This document shows positions 44,086-53,977 of a stretch of DNA of 64,000 nt, one piece after another. The DNA is from Pelosinus sp. UFO1. Its GTDB lineage: Bacteria > Bacillota > Negativicutes > DSM-13327. Position numbers and translations under genes: made by a program. A model generated the notes under the pieces. It did no database searches and was not told where the DNA came from. It saw only the letters and a program-made list of their open reading frames with translations. The DNA is taken from assembly GCF_000725345.1 (NCBI RefSeq), contig NZ_CP008852.1, forward strand, positions 5,035,001 through 5,099,000. Reading direction: 5' to 3'. Every line of letters starts with the position of its first letter. Position 1 is the stretch's first letter.

Positions 44086-45255
44086 ATGATAACTGCTGAT
44101 CAAATTTTAGTAAAACAAATTAATAAAGCCATAGCCCTAAATACTATATATAAAAAGAAACCAATTTCTAGAGCGGAGATAGCAAAAGTGACTGGTCTGA
44201 ATAAATCCACCGTTTCGGCTTTAGTAGATGAATTGTTAGCAGAAGAACTAATTATGGAAACCGGAACGGGAGAATCACAGGGCGGACGCAAGCCAGTACA
44301 TCTTTCTATTAATAAAGAGGTAGGAAATATTATAGGTATAGACCTTGGCGTAAACTATATCTTGAGCGTACTAACGAATTTCGCGGGAGAAATAATTTGG
44401 GAAAGACGTATTAGTGTAAAGAAGAATGGTAATTCCTCTTTACAGAGAATTGATGATCTCTTTCAATTAATAGAAGAAGCTATTAAAAATGCACCACCTT
44501 CTGTGCGTGGCGTTATTGGTATAGGGATTGGTGTTCCTGGTATTGTAAATTATGAACAGGGTCATATTCTGTCAGCACCTAATTTATGCTGGACGGACGT
44601 TAAGCTTAAAGAGATTGTTGAAACTAGATTCCAAGTCCCCGTATTTATTGATAATGAAGCAAATGCAGGGGCGATTGGTGAGAAATGGTTTGGTTCAGGC
44701 AAAAAAGCGACAGATCTGTTATATGTTAGCGCTGGAACTGGTATTGGAGCGGGAATTGTCATTAATAACGAAGTGTATCGGGGTTCACAAGGATTGGCTG
44801 GTGAAATTGGTCATATGACAGTTGAGCTAAATGGCATTGCTTGTTCCTGTGGAAATCACGGTTGCTGGGAAGAGTATGCATCAGAAAAAGCATTATTTCG
44901 ATACATGCAAAAGAAGACCTCCGTTGAATCGTTAAGCGTTTTCGATTTGATTGATTTAGCAACAAAAGGGGATCACGCTGCTCAAGAAGGTTTTAAATAT
45001 GTGGGAAAGTACTTGGGAATTGGTGTAGCCAATCTAATTAATGCTTTTAATCCCGAAATCGTGATAATTGGAAATACGTTGCCTTTAGTAGGTGATATAC
45101 TTATGGATGAACTTCGCAAAGAAGTTGGGCTCCGCTGTTTTGCTTCCAAATATTATTCTGTAAAAATACTCTCTTCTGAGCTTAATATGCACGCTTGTGC
45201 TATGGGGGCCGCAGCGCTGGTAATATCTAGACTTTATGCTTCGCCTGTAGTGTAG
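44086..45255 (+). CDS. xylR: Xylose repressor, ROK family
   Basis: The 389-residue regulator has an N-terminal winged helix (SRAEIAKVTGLNKSTVSALVDELL), then a ROK domain: NIIGIDLGVNYILSVL, GIGIGVPGIVN, FIDNEANAGAIGEKWFG, and the zinc motif GIACSCGNHGCWEEYAS. It represses xylose genes until xylose binds. One XylR operator precedes the gene and two precede xylB. A 17-bp perfect hairpin follows. Confidence 0.93.
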   Translation: MITADQILVKQINKAIALNTIYKKKPISRAEIAKVTGLNKSTVSALVDELLAEELIMETGTGESQGGRKPVHLSINKEVGNIIGIDLGVNYILSVLTNFAGEIIWERRISVKKNGNSSLQRIDDLFQLIEEAIKNAPPSVRGVIGIGIGVPGIVNYEQGHILSAPNLCWTDVKLKEIVETRFQVPVFIDNEANAGAIGEKWFGSGKKATDLLYVSAGTGIGAGIVINNEVYRGSQGLAGEIGHMTVELNGIACSCGNHGCWEEYASEKALFRYMQKKTSVESLSVFDLIDLATKGDHAAQEGFKYVGKYLGIGVANLINAFNPEIVIIGNTLPLVGDILMDELRKEVGLRCFASKYYSVKILSSELNMHACAMGAAALVISRLYASPVV

Positions 45256-45267
45256 TAATGTTTTCCG

Positions 45268-45309
45268 TTTATAGATCCTTACTAAAAATAGGTAGTAAGG
45301 ATCTATAAA
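45268..45309 (+). terminator. 17-bp perfect hairpin after xylR
   Basis: TTTATAGATCCTTACTA (45268-45284) pairs perfectly with 45293-45309 around 8 nt. The T-run is missing, so it may stop or process the xylR mRNA rather than being a standard terminator. Confidence 0.7.
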
Positions 45310-45377
45310 GAGTGTCTATGAAAAAAAATAAGTTATAAAAAGATAATTCTTGCAGGAATTTTTTAACTAATGTTGAA

Positions 45378-45402
45378 ATAGTTTATCCATACAACAAACT
45401 AT
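45378..45402 (+). promoter_or_regulatory. XylR operator 1 upstream of xylB
   Basis: ATAGTTTATCCATAC-AACAAACTAT resembles the XylR palindrome with a less perfect left half-site. Confidence 0.75.
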
Positions 45403-45415
45403 TTTTTTAATCTAA

Positions 45416-45442
45416 CTTAGTTTGTGCAAACAACAAATTAAG
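45416..45442 (+). promoter_or_regulatory. XylR operator 2 upstream of xylB
   Basis: CTTAGTTTGTGCAA-ACAACAAATTAAG, palindromic and 38 bp downstream of operator 1. The tandem pair suggests cooperative repression of xylBAFGH. Confidence 0.8.
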
Positions 45443-45489
45443 TCGAAAAATGTATACGGAATTATATAAAGGAAGAATGGAGGAGTAAT

Positions 45490-46986
45490 ATGGATGCTTT
45501 CTTAGGTATTGATCTTGGAACATCTTCTGTCAAATTATTGTTGATGAGTGAAGAGGGGAAAGTGATTCAAACCGTGTCCAAGGACTACCCTGTGTACTAT
45601 CCTAAACCTGGCTGGGCTGAGCAAAATCCTGAAGACTGGTGGCAAGCTACTAAAGAAGGTATTAAAGAAATCGTAGAAAAATCGGGTGCTGCTGGAGAAA
45701 GAATAGGTAGCATTGGCCTCAGTGGGCAAATGCACGGGTTAGTACTTTTAGGGGAAGAGGATCAGATTCTCATGCCTGCATTGTTATGGTGTGATCAAAG
45801 GACTTATGCTGAGTGCGATACTCTTACCGAACAATTAGGTGAAAAATTATCCGAATATACTGGCAATAAGGCACTGACAGGCTTTACAGCTCCTAAAGTG
45901 TTATGGGTCAAAAAAAATTGTCCCGATGTATATGAAAAAATAAGACACGTTTTGCTGCCGAAGGATTATATACGTTTTCAGTTAACAGGAGAATATGCAA
46001 CAGATGTATCCGATGCTTCAGGTACATTGTTTTTTGATGTTGCCAATCGGCGTTGGTCCCCAGAAATGCTGCAAGTACTAGGTTTACGTGAAGACGTGTT
46101 GCCGAAGTGCTATGAATCAGATCAAGTAACTGGCAAGATAAACTCTCGGGCTGCTTTAGAAACCAGGTTACGCCCAGGAACGCCTGTAGTTGGCGGCGGT
46201 GGAGATCAAGCTTGTGGCGCAGTTGGAGCTGGCGTTGTGTCGGCAGGTGTTGCGTCTGTGGCTCTGGGAACCTCAGGGGTGGTATTCGCTTGTCAAGAGA
46301 ATTACGCAGTGGATGCTCAGAACCGTCTTCACTCCTTTTGTCATGCTAATGGGAAATGGCATGTTATGGGCGTTATGCTGTCAGCTGCCTCTTGTCTTAA
46401 ATGGTGGGTTGAAGAGGTTTGTCAGTTAGGAGAAGGTAGTTTTAAAACACTGTTGGAAGAGGCAAAGATGGTTTCACCAGGTAGTGAAGGTCTATTATTT
46501 CTTCCTTATTTAATGGGCGAACGTACACCTTATAGTGATCCTTATGCTAAGGGGACATTTATCGGACTGAGTATGTCTCATAAACGAGGACATATGACGC
46601 GAGCAATCTTAGAAGGGGTTGCTTTTGGATTAAGGGACTCTTTAGAAATTACGCGGGAACAAAACATTTCCATTCAAGCTGTTAGGGTGAGCGGAGGGGG
46701 AGCAAACAGTATTCTATGGCGCCAAATATTAGCAGATATTCTTAATTTGCGCGTCGATGTTGTGAACTCGGTTGAGGGGCCTGCCTTTGGTGCGGCTATT
46801 TTAGCGGCAGTAGGTGCAGGGGTGTTTACAAATGTAGAAAATGCCTGCCACGCTACCATTAAAACTTTAGATAGTATGGAGCCTATCTTAGAACATGTGG
46901 AAAAATATAATGCTATTTACCCTGTATATCGTGGACTGTATAAAACACTGAAAGATACTTTTGAAGTATTGCATACAACGATTTAG
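45490..46986 (+). CDS. xylB: Xylulokinase
   Basis: The 498-residue FGGY kinase starts with the phosphate motif [18 protein letters not shown] and has ISGQMHG-like [35 protein letters not shown] and [20 protein letters not shown]. It phosphorylates D-xylulose to xylulose 5-phosphate. Aligned with xylA directly downstream it belongs to the xylose operon. GGAGG precedes ATG, and two XylR operators lie just upstream. Confidence 0.94.
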   Translation: MDAFLGIDLGTSSVKLLLMSEEGKVIQTVSKDYPVYYPKPGWAEQNPEDWWQATKEGIKEIVEKSGAAGERIGSIGLSGQMHGLVLLGEEDQILMPALLWCDQRTYAECDTLTEQLGEKLSEYTGNKALTGFTAPKVLWVKKNCPDVYEKIRHVLLPKDYIRFQLTGEYATDVSDASGTLFFDVANRRWSPEMLQVLGLREDVLPKCYESDQVTGKINSRAALETRLRPGTPVVGGGGDQACGAVGAGVVSAGVASVALGTSGVVFACQENYAVDAQNRLHSFCHANGKWHVMGVMLSAASCLKWWVEEVCQLGEGSFKTLLEEAKMVSPGSEGLLFLPYLMGERTPYSDPYAKGTFIGLSMSHKRGHMTRAILEGVAFGLRDSLEITREQNISIQAVRVSGGGANSILWRQILADILNLRVDVVNSVEGPAFGAAILAAVGAGVFTNVENACHATIKTLDSMEPILEHVEKYNAIYPVYRGLYKTLKDTFEVLHTTI

Positions 46987-47002
46987 AAATGGAGGATATA
47001 AC

Positions 47003-48316
47003 ATGACTTATTTTGCAAATGTACAAAAGATTGCCTATGAAGGTGCTAAATCAAAAAATCCATTGGCGTTTAAATACTATAATCCAGAAGAAATAGTGGC
47101 TGGGAAAACCATGGAGGAACAATTAAGGTTTTCTGTTGCTTATTGGCATACCTTTACCGCGGAGGGTTCAGATCCCTTTGGAGCAGCGACTATGACCAGA
47201 CCATGGGATCAATATACGGGTATGGATAAGGCGAAAGTAAGAGTCGAGGCAGCTTTTGAATTATTTGAAAAGTTAAATGTCCCTTTTTTTGCCTTTCATG
47301 ATCGAGATATAGCTCCTGAGGGAAGTACCTTACAAGAGACAAATAAAAATTTAGATACAATGGTAACTATGATCAAGGAATATATGAAAACAAGTAAAAC
47401 AAAATTGCTTTGGAATACTGCCAATCTTTTTTCCCACCCTCGGTTTGTCCATGGGGCAGCTACGAGTTGCAATGCTGATGTTTTTGCTTATAGTGCGGCA
47501 CAGGTGAAAAAGGGCTTAGAAGTTGGGAAGGAGTTAGGGGCAGAGAATTATGTGTTTTGGGGTGGTAGAGAAGGCTATGAGACTCTGCTTAATACTGATC
47601 TGCAACTAGAATTAGATAATTTGGCTAAATTCTTTCATATGGCTGTTGCTTATGCCAAGGAAATTGGCTTTACAGGACAGTTTTTAATTGAGCCAAAGCC
47701 AAAAGAGCCGACCAAACATCAATATGATTTTGATGCAGCTGCAGCGGTGGCATTCTTAGGAAGATATGGTTTACTGGAACACTTTAAGATGAATATTGAG
47801 GCCAATCATGCTACGCTTGCAGGTCATAACTTCCAGCATGAACTTAGATGGTGCAGAATTAATGGTATTCTTGGATCAGTGGATGCTAACCAGGGAGATT
47901 TATTACTAGGTTGGGATACAGACGAGTTTCCGACAGATATGTACGAAACAACCTTAGCAATGTATGAAATTTTAAAGAATGGCGGTTTAGGCAAAGGGGG
48001 ACTTAATTTCGATGCCAAGCCAAGACGAGGTTCGATTGATACGGATGATTTGTTTTATGCCCATATCGCTGGAATGGATAGTTTTGCTAGAGGGTTAAAA
48101 GTCGCGCAGAAACTCATTGAAGATAGAGTTTTTGAAGATGTTCTTGCTGATCGCTATCATAGTTTTACAGAGGGCATAGGTCTTGCTATCGTTTCAGGGA
48201 ATGCTGATTTTCATACGTTAGAAAAGTATGCAATGGAAAATCAAGGGATAAACAATCAATCAGGGCGACAAGAAAAAATAAAATCGATTCTGAATCAATA
48301 TCTTTTAGAAGCCTAG
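47003..48316 (+). CDS. xylA: Xylose isomerase
   Basis: ATG 47003 follows GGAGGATATAAC; the frame reaches upstream into xylB but that is not coding. The 437-residue protein is a class II enzyme: [13 protein letters not shown] (catalytic His and Asp), [29 protein letters not shown] (metal Glu), [18 protein letters not shown] and GSVDANQGD. It converts D-xylose to D-xylulose. It starts 16 nt after xylB. Confidence 0.96.
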   Translation: MTYFANVQKIAYEGAKSKNPLAFKYYNPEEIVAGKTMEEQLRFSVAYWHTFTAEGSDPFGAATMTRPWDQYTGMDKAKVRVEAAFELFEKLNVPFFAFHDRDIAPEGSTLQETNKNLDTMVTMIKEYMKTSKTKLLWNTANLFSHPRFVHGAATSCNADVFAYSAAQVKKGLEVGKELGAENYVFWGGREGYETLLNTDLQLELDNLAKFFHMAVAYAKEIGFTGQFLIEPKPKEPTKHQYDFDAAAAVAFLGRYGLLEHFKMNIEANHATLAGHNFQHELRWCRINGILGSVDANQGDLLLGWDTDEFPTDMYETTLAMYEILKNGGLGKGGLNFDAKPRRGSIDTDDLFYAHIAGMDSFARGLKVAQKLIEDRVFEDVLADRYHSFTEGIGLAIVSGNADFHTLEKYAMENQGINNQSGRQEKIKSILNQYLLEA

Positions 48317-48340
48317 AAGTCTAGAAGTCTAGAAGTCTAA
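48313..48340 (+). repeat. Tandem CTAGAAGT repeat after xylA
   Basis: The 9-nt unit CTAGAAGTC-type sequence occurs three times in a row, with a fourth decayed unit (CTAAAAGG). The first copy includes the xylA stop codon. Confidence 0.8.
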
Positions 48341-48477
48341 AAGGCTAATGGAATCAACGGCTGCCGGGATGCTATATTTAGCGTCGCAGCGCCTTAGGTA
48401 AAAATGATTCACATAGGAGGCGATATAAAATCCATCTCATTATTTTTAGAATCATAAAATAGTTGGAGGGAAGCACT

Positions 48478-49557
48478 GTGTTTAAAGGTAAAAATGTAAG
48501 ATTAGTTCTTTTGGTAGCGATTTGTATTATTTCCTTACTAGGGGTAGTTGGATGTACCAAACAGGAGACGACTACTTCTAAAGAGGCTCCAAAAAGTAAA
48601 ACGATTAAAATCGGTGTTAGTATGGATGACTTGAGGCTAGAAAGATGGCAGCATGATCGTGATCTTTTTGTACAAAAAGCCAAAGAATTAGGTGCGGAAG
48701 TTGTTGTTCAGTCTGCGAATGGTGATGACCAAACGCAATTTTCTCAATGTGAAAATCTAATATCTCAAGGTATTAATGTGTTAGTTATTATTCCTCACAA
48801 TGGGGAGGCTATTGCACCAATTATTGAACAGGCTCATAAAGCTGGTGTTAAGGTATTAGCTTATGATCGTCTCATAACTAAGTCCGATGTTGATTACTAT
48901 ATATCCTTTGATAATATCAAAGTTGGCGAATTACAGGCCCAAGCAGTCATAAAGGAAGCTCCTAAAGGAAATTACTTTTTGATGGGGGGATCACCTACCG
49001 ATAATAACGCTAAGATGTTTCGTCAAGGACAAATGAATATTCTAAAACCCTTAATTGACAAAGGTGATATTACAGTGGTCGGAGACCAATGGGCCAAGGA
49101 TTGGCTGCCAGAAGAAGCATTGAAGATTATGGAGAATGCTTTGACTGCGAATAACAACAAGATTGATGCTGTTGTTGCTTCAAATGATAGTACGGCAGGT
49201 GGCGCTATCCAAGCATTATCAGCGCAAGGTTTAGGTGGAAAAGTTCCCATCTCCGGTCAAGATGCTGAGTTAGCAGCTTGTCAAAGAATCGTGGAAGGCA
49301 AACAAACCATGACTGTCTATAAACCTATCAAGAATCTAGCAACCTCTGCAGCAGATCTCGCTGTAAAGCTTGCCAAAGGTGACTCAATTAAAACAGATGG
49401 CGTAGTGAATAACGGTACGAAAGATGTTCCAGCTATTTTACTTACTCCTATTGCAGTGGATTCTAAGAATATAGTAGAAACTGTAATTAAGGACGGTTAC
49501 AACAAATTGGAAGATATCTTTAAAAATGTATCAAAGGATAAATGGCCAAAAGGATAG
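48478..49557 (+). CDS. xylF: Xylose ABC transporter substrate-binding lipoprotein
   Basis: GTG 48478 follows TTGGAGGGAAGCACT; the TTG at 48463 overlaps this site. The 359-residue protein has a lipoprotein signal ending LLGVVGC (Cys26). The periplasmic-binding fold of the XylF/ChvE group shows IGVSMDDLRLERWQHDRDLF and VLAYDRLITKSDVDYYISFDN. It captures xylose for XylG/XylH. A hairpin separates it from xylG. Confidence 0.92.
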   Translation: MFKGKNVRLVLLVAICIISLLGVVGCTKQETTTSKEAPKSKTIKIGVSMDDLRLERWQHDRDLFVQKAKELGAEVVVQSANGDDQTQFSQCENLISQGINVLVIIPHNGEAIAPIIEQAHKAGVKVLAYDRLITKSDVDYYISFDNIKVGELQAQAVIKEAPKGNYFLMGGSPTDNNAKMFRQGQMNILKPLIDKGDITVVGDQWAKDWLPEEALKIMENALTANNNKIDAVVASNDSTAGGAIQALSAQGLGGKVPISGQDAELAACQRIVEGKQTMTVYKPIKNLATSAADLAVKLAKGDSIKTDGVVNNGTKDVPAILLTPIAVDSKNIVETVIKDGYNKLEDIFKNVSKDKWPKG

Positions 49558-49565
49558 TCTATTAA

Positions 49566-49594
49566 AAGGTGGGGAAAAGAGTTTTCCCCGCCTT
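49566..49594 (+). other. Intercistronic hairpin between xylF and xylG
   Basis: AAGGTGGGGAAAA (49566-49578) pairs with TTTTCCCCGCCTT (49582-49594), one G-U pair and a 3-nt loop, no T-run. It probably stabilises the xylF transcript end, so that binding protein exceeds transporter. Confidence 0.75.
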
Positions 49595-49620
49595 CCCAAT
49601 TATGATTTGAGGGGATAAAA

Positions 49621-51147
49621 ATGAATGATTTTATTTTAGAAATGAAGGATATCGTCAAAGAATTTTCTGGAGTAAAAGCACTAAAAAATGTTTCATTTAA
49701 GGTAAAACGAGGAGAAATTCACGCTTTATGTGGTGAAAATGGCGCTGGCAAGTCAACTTTAATGAAAGTACTAAGTGGGGTGTATCCTCATGACACTTAC
49801 CAAGGAAAGATATTTTTTAACAATGAGAATCTTATCATCAAAAATATTAGAGATGCAGAGCAAGCTGGCATAGCTATTATTCATCAGGAATTGGCCCTAT
49901 TTAAAGAACTTGCCGTGTATGAGAATATTTTTATGGGCAATGAATGCAGTAGAAAAGGTTTTATTAATACTCCTGCAATGCTAGCCCAAACCCAGGATTT
50001 ATTAAAAGAAATGAAATTAGACATTAACCCCGATACTCTTGTTAAACATTTAGGAACAGGTCAGCAACAATTAGTTGAAATCGCGAAGGCTTTGGCGAAG
50101 AATGCTACGTTACTGATACTGGATGAACCTACAGCTTCTCAATCAGAAGGAGAAGTAGAGATTTTAATGGATATTTTAGGGCGACTTAAGGCTAAGGGCG
50201 TTACTTGTATTTATATATCTCACAAATTAGATGAGGTATTTCGTTTAGCAGATACAGTTACCGTTATTCGTGACGGTCAATCCATTGGCACAAATCCTAC
50301 GAATGAACTCTGTCGAGATGATATTGTAAGAATGATGGTAGGGCGGGAAATTACTGATTTATATCCTAAAGTAGCTCACGTAACTGAGCAAGAGATTTTT
50401 GCTGTTAAAAATTACACCGTATATGATCCCAACGAAGCGAATAAGAAATTAGTGGATAATGTAAGTTTTCACCTAAAACAAGGTGAGGTTTTAGGATTTG
50501 CAGGTTTAGTAGGAGCTGGTCGGACAGAATTGGTTTCTGCTATTTATGGTTTTCATTCTGGTAAACAGTATGGCGAAGTTTTTCTGAATAAAAAGAAGAT
50601 AAACATTAATCATCCTAATGATGCATTGCAATACGGCATCGCTATGGTGCCGGAAGATCGTAAACGTCATGGCATTATAGAGCAAATGTCTGTTAAGCAA
50701 AACATGACACTGGCGAATATTGAAAATTATCGATTGAACTTAGACTGCATAGATGATTGTAAAGAATTAACGGATACGAATCATTTTATCGATAAGTTAA
50801 AAATAAAAACACCAGGCTTGGATGCCCTCATTAAGAATCTAAGTGGTGGCAACCAGCAGAAAGTTATCCTAGCGAAATATTTACTGCGAAAATTAAAGGT
50901 ATTAATACTAGATGAGCCTACTAGAGGGATTGATGTTGGTGCTAAATATGAGATATATAATCTAATTAACAATTTAACGGCGGAAGGTATAGCGATTATT
51001 ATGATATCATCAGATTTACCGGAAATTCTTGGTATGGCTGATCGTATTGTAATAATGAATGAAGGCAAAATTAAAGGCGAGTTTATTAATAAGGATTTAG
51101 ACCAGGAACAAATCATGCATTGTGCTGTAGGAGGGACTAGAGTGTGA
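49621..51147 (+). CDS. xylG: Xylose ABC transporter ATP-binding protein
   Basis: The 508-residue protein has two fused ABC domains, as in sugar importers of the RbsA/XylG group. Domain 1: GENGAGKSTLMKVLSG, LGTGQQQLVEIAKAL, LLILDEPTAS. Domain 2: degenerate Walker A GLVGAGRTELVSA, LSGGNQQKVILAKYL, LILDEPTRGIDVG. It powers XylH. The stop overlaps the xylH start. Confidence 0.94.
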   Translation: MNDFILEMKDIVKEFSGVKALKNVSFKVKRGEIHALCGENGAGKSTLMKVLSGVYPHDTYQGKIFFNNENLIIKNIRDAEQAGIAIIHQELALFKELAVYENIFMGNECSRKGFINTPAMLAQTQDLLKEMKLDINPDTLVKHLGTGQQQLVEIAKALAKNATLLILDEPTASQSEGEVEILMDILGRLKAKGVTCIYISHKLDEVFRLADTVTVIRDGQSIGTNPTNELCRDDIVRMMVGREITDLYPKVAHVTEQEIFAVKNYTVYDPNEANKKLVDNVSFHLKQGEVLGFAGLVGAGRTELVSAIYGFHSGKQYGEVFLNKKKININHPNDALQYGIAMVPEDRKRHGIIEQMSVKQNMTLANIENYRLNLDCIDDCKELTDTNHFIDKLKIKTPGLDALIKNLSGGNQQKVILAKYLLRKLKVLILDEPTRGIDVGAKYEIYNLINNLTAEGIAIIMISSDLPEILGMADRIVIMNEGKIKGEFINKDLDQEQIMHCAVGGTRV

Positions 51148-52328
51148 CGACGAAGATAGAGCAAACGAATGCAAAAGTGAATAAGTGGAATCAAAGTCCA
51201 TTGAAATCAATGTTTAATTTTAATGTTAAAACCTATACTATGGTATTTGCATTGGTATCCATATGGCTAATCTTTACGTTTGCTACAAATGGAGATTTCT
51301 TGAGTGCAAGGAATTTATCCAATTTGTTTAGACAGATGTCGATAACTGGGATTCTTTCCATTGGTATGGTTTTTGTAATTATAGCTGGACACATTGACCT
51401 TTCGGTAGGCTCATTAATGGGTTTACTAGGTGGTATAGCAGCAATAACGAATGTGTGGTTTAAAGTAGATGGTATTCTGGCTATGGGAATTACATTATTA
51501 GTAGGTTTGCTTATTGGATTGTTTAATGGGTGGTTAATTGCTTATAAAAAAATTCCTTCCTTTATTGTGACACTTGGCGGGCTACTGGTATTTCGGGGAA
51601 TTCTTGTGGGAGCAACGAAAGGCACTACCGTAGCATCCTTGAGCCCAGAAATTAGGTTTTTAGGTAATGCCTATTTAGTAGAAGGAATTGGAATATTTTT
51701 AGGGCTATTGGCTATTGCAACAATCATTTATACTTCGATAAGCAGCCGAAAATTGCGAGTTCAATATAACTTGGCCCTTCGCCCTTTATCGGTTGAAACC
51801 TTAAAAATTGTTTTCAGTGCGGCTTTGATATTATTGCTTGTAACTGTCTTAAATTCCTATCAAGGATTTCCTGTTCCTGTATTTATTCTCGCTGTATTGG
51901 CCGTTATTTTTACTTATGTATTAAACAAAACTGTATTCGGACGCCGAATTTATGCAATAGGTGGAAATATAGAAGCAGCTAAGTTATCCGGAATTAATGT
52001 TAATAAGATGACATTAAGTATATTTGCAATTAATGGATTCTTGGTTTCGATTGCAGGAATATTGCTCTGTTCAAGACTTAATGCTGCTTCCGTCGCTGCA
52101 GGACAAAATGCGGAGATGGACGCGATCGCTGCCTGTGTTATAGGTGGTGCCAGTTTAATGGGCGGTGTAGGAAGTATTGGTGGTGCTATCGTCGGTGCTT
52201 TGGTTATGGCTAGCTTGGACAACGGTATGAGTATGCTTAACATTGAAACCTTTTGGCAGTATATTGTAAAGGGAAGTATTTTAGTTTTAGCAGTTTGGGT
52301 GGATATTGCTACTAAAAATAAAAAGTAA
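51144..52328 (+). CDS. xylH: Xylose ABC transporter permease
   Basis: The 394-residue membrane protein has ~10-14 helices, with the BPD_transp_2 segments GHIDLSVGSLMGLLGGIAAI, PSFIVTLGGLLVFRGILVGA and GGNIEAAKLSGINVNKM. Its length of ~394 fits XylH rather than RbsC (about 320). It starts at GTG 51144, 4 bp inside xylG. Last gene of the xylose operon; the downstream 52329-52461 gap shows no terminator of strength. Confidence 0.93.
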   Translation: MTTKIEQTNAKVNKWNQSPLKSMFNFNVKTYTMVFALVSIWLIFTFATNGDFLSARNLSNLFRQMSITGILSIGMVFVIIAGHIDLSVGSLMGLLGGIAAITNVWFKVDGILAMGITLLVGLLIGLFNGWLIAYKKIPSFIVTLGGLLVFRGILVGATKGTTVASLSPEIRFLGNAYLVEGIGIFLGLLAIATIIYTSISSRKLRVQYNLALRPLSVETLKIVFSAALILLLVTVLNSYQGFPVPVFILAVLAVIFTYVLNKTVFGRRIYAIGGNIEAAKLSGINVNKMTLSIFAINGFLVSIAGILLCSRLNAASVAAGQNAEMDAIAACVIGGASLMGGVGSIGGAIVGALVMASLDNGMSMLNIETFWQYIVKGSILVLAVWVDIATKNKK

Positions 52329-52461
52329 CAAGATTATCTACTCTTGTAGGTTTCTTATTTCATAATAGGTTAGTGTTCTGTCATTTACATGGTAATTTCT
52401 CCTGAAATAGGTATAATAATAGGTAAAGAAGTAATTGTTATATCATTATGGGAGAAAAATG

Positions 52462-53790
52462 ATGAATAAGATAAGAGTGGCGATTGTAGGGCCAGCTGAT
52501 TCCATTGTATTAGCAAATAAAGTGGCAATGGAACGGGCCGATATTTTAATACCAATTCCTATCGTGTATCAAGATGCGCTTGAGGTAGGAGATATAATAG
52601 CAGAACGTTCTAATGATGTAGATATATGGGTATTTTCAGGAATTGTTCCTTATGAACATGCTCTACAATTAAAGGTTGCAAAACCAATTTTTTATATTCC
52701 TCATGCAGGGTCTAGCTTGTGGCGTGCCTTACTACAAATTACGTATATTGAAAAACTGAATCTTAGTAGCATAAGTTTTGATACTTTCAGCGAAGAAGAA
52801 ATTGAAGAGACATTTACTGATATAAATTTGCCCTTGCCGCAAATTTATGTAAATCATTATAGCGGAGTTACTTCTGCACGGGATATAACAGAATATCATT
52901 ATCAGCTATGGAAAGATGGTAAAACCAATATTGCGGTTACGTGCCTTTTAGCAACCTATGAAAAATTAAAGGAAATGGGCGTCCCTGCTTTTCGCATATG
53001 GCCAACGCGTAGTAATATTCGTACAACACTTGATATTGCGATTAGTGCATTTGAAGCCCAGCGGTTTAAGGGGGGGCAAATCGCCATTCAGCATATAGCA
53101 ATTGATGATTATGAAGATATCGTCCGTGCCAGCTCTAGTTACGGGGTAAAGCGAATTGAACTGAGATTATATGAAATACTGGTTGGCTATGCCGAAAGAA
53201 TTAAAGGCTCCATCGTTGTTCGGGGAGAGGGGCAGTATACCTTATATTCTACTCGGGGGATACTTGAGGAAGTTACTGCCGATTTTACCATTATGCCAAT
53301 TTTAGAAGAAATTACCCGTAGTGTAGCTGCTAAGGTAAGTGGTGGTATTGGTTTTGGATCAACTGCTTACGCTGCCGAGGAAAATGCGTATAATGCGCTT
53401 GGTCTTGCAAAACAAAGGGGAAAAGGTCTTTGGATGGTAGTAACAGATAATAGGGAGGCAATTGGGCCACTCAGTTCAGCTACCCATCTTAAGTATTCAA
53501 TTCGTGTCGATGACGCTATTCTTAGACAATTTGCGGATACATTAAATATAAGTAACACAACAGTGAATAAGCTGTTAGCTGCGATTAACAAATTAGATAA
53601 GGATACAATTGCGGCTGATGATTTGGCCCTATATTTGGCAATTACTCCACGTAGTGCTAGGCGCCTTCTATCTACCCTAGTTGACCAAGGTCTTGCCGAA
53701 GTAATTGGGGCAGAGATGCTGGCGAAAGGGCGTCCACGAAAATTGTATAAGGTGCTATTGAATTCTTTGTTAAAAAAGGCAGTTGATTAG
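52462..53790 (+). CDS. Unrecognised regulator with GGDEF-like core and C-terminal HTH
   Basis: Start ATG 52462 is chosen, 7 nt after GGGAG; ATG 52459 is adjacent. The 443-residue protein has three parts. Residues 1-200 resemble a ligand-sensing alpha/beta domain (RVAIVGPADSIVLANKVAME). Residues ~225-350 look like a degenerate GGDEF or cyclohydrolase-III-like fold, with GGIGFGSTAYAAEENAYNAL near 300 but no GGDEF residues. Residues ~365-440 are a helix-turn-helix region (DLALYLAITPRSARRLLSTL). I cannot name the family. It is followed by a terminator and then an M20 hydrolase gene it may regulate. Confidence 0.75.
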   Translation: MNKIRVAIVGPADSIVLANKVAMERADILIPIPIVYQDALEVGDIIAERSNDVDIWVFSGIVPYEHALQLKVAKPIFYIPHAGSSLWRALLQITYIEKLNLSSISFDTFSEEEIEETFTDINLPLPQIYVNHYSGVTSARDITEYHYQLWKDGKTNIAVTCLLATYEKLKEMGVPAFRIWPTRSNIRTTLDIAISAFEAQRFKGGQIAIQHIAIDDYEDIVRASSSYGVKRIELRLYEILVGYAERIKGSIVVRGEGQYTLYSTRGILEEVTADFTIMPILEEITRSVAAKVSGGIGFGSTAYAAEENAYNALGLAKQRGKGLWMVVTDNREAIGPLSSATHLKYSIRVDDAILRQFADTLNISNTTVNKLLAAINKLDKDTIAADDLALYLAITPRSARRLLSTLVDQGLAEVIGAEMLAKGRPRKLYKVLLNSLLKKAVD

Positions 53791-53825
53791 CGGGATGATA
53801 CTAGCATCGGAGTTTCTTAGAATTA

Positions 53826-53862
53826 GAAAGCTCTCATAAAAATATGGGGGCTTTTTTTGTTG
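53826..53862 (+). terminator. Intrinsic terminator after the unrecognised regulator gene
   Basis: AAAGCTCTCAT pairs with ATGGGGGCTTT through two G-U pairs and is followed by a T-run of seven. Confidence 0.82.
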
Positions 53863-53977
53863 AATAAATAAAGGAATTTAAGGAAATGTCTTTAAAAAGT
53901 CCTAAAACATATGATATAATACAAATATAGTTCTGGTAAATCGTATTGTGATTTATCATAAAAGGTGGTTTTAAAAA

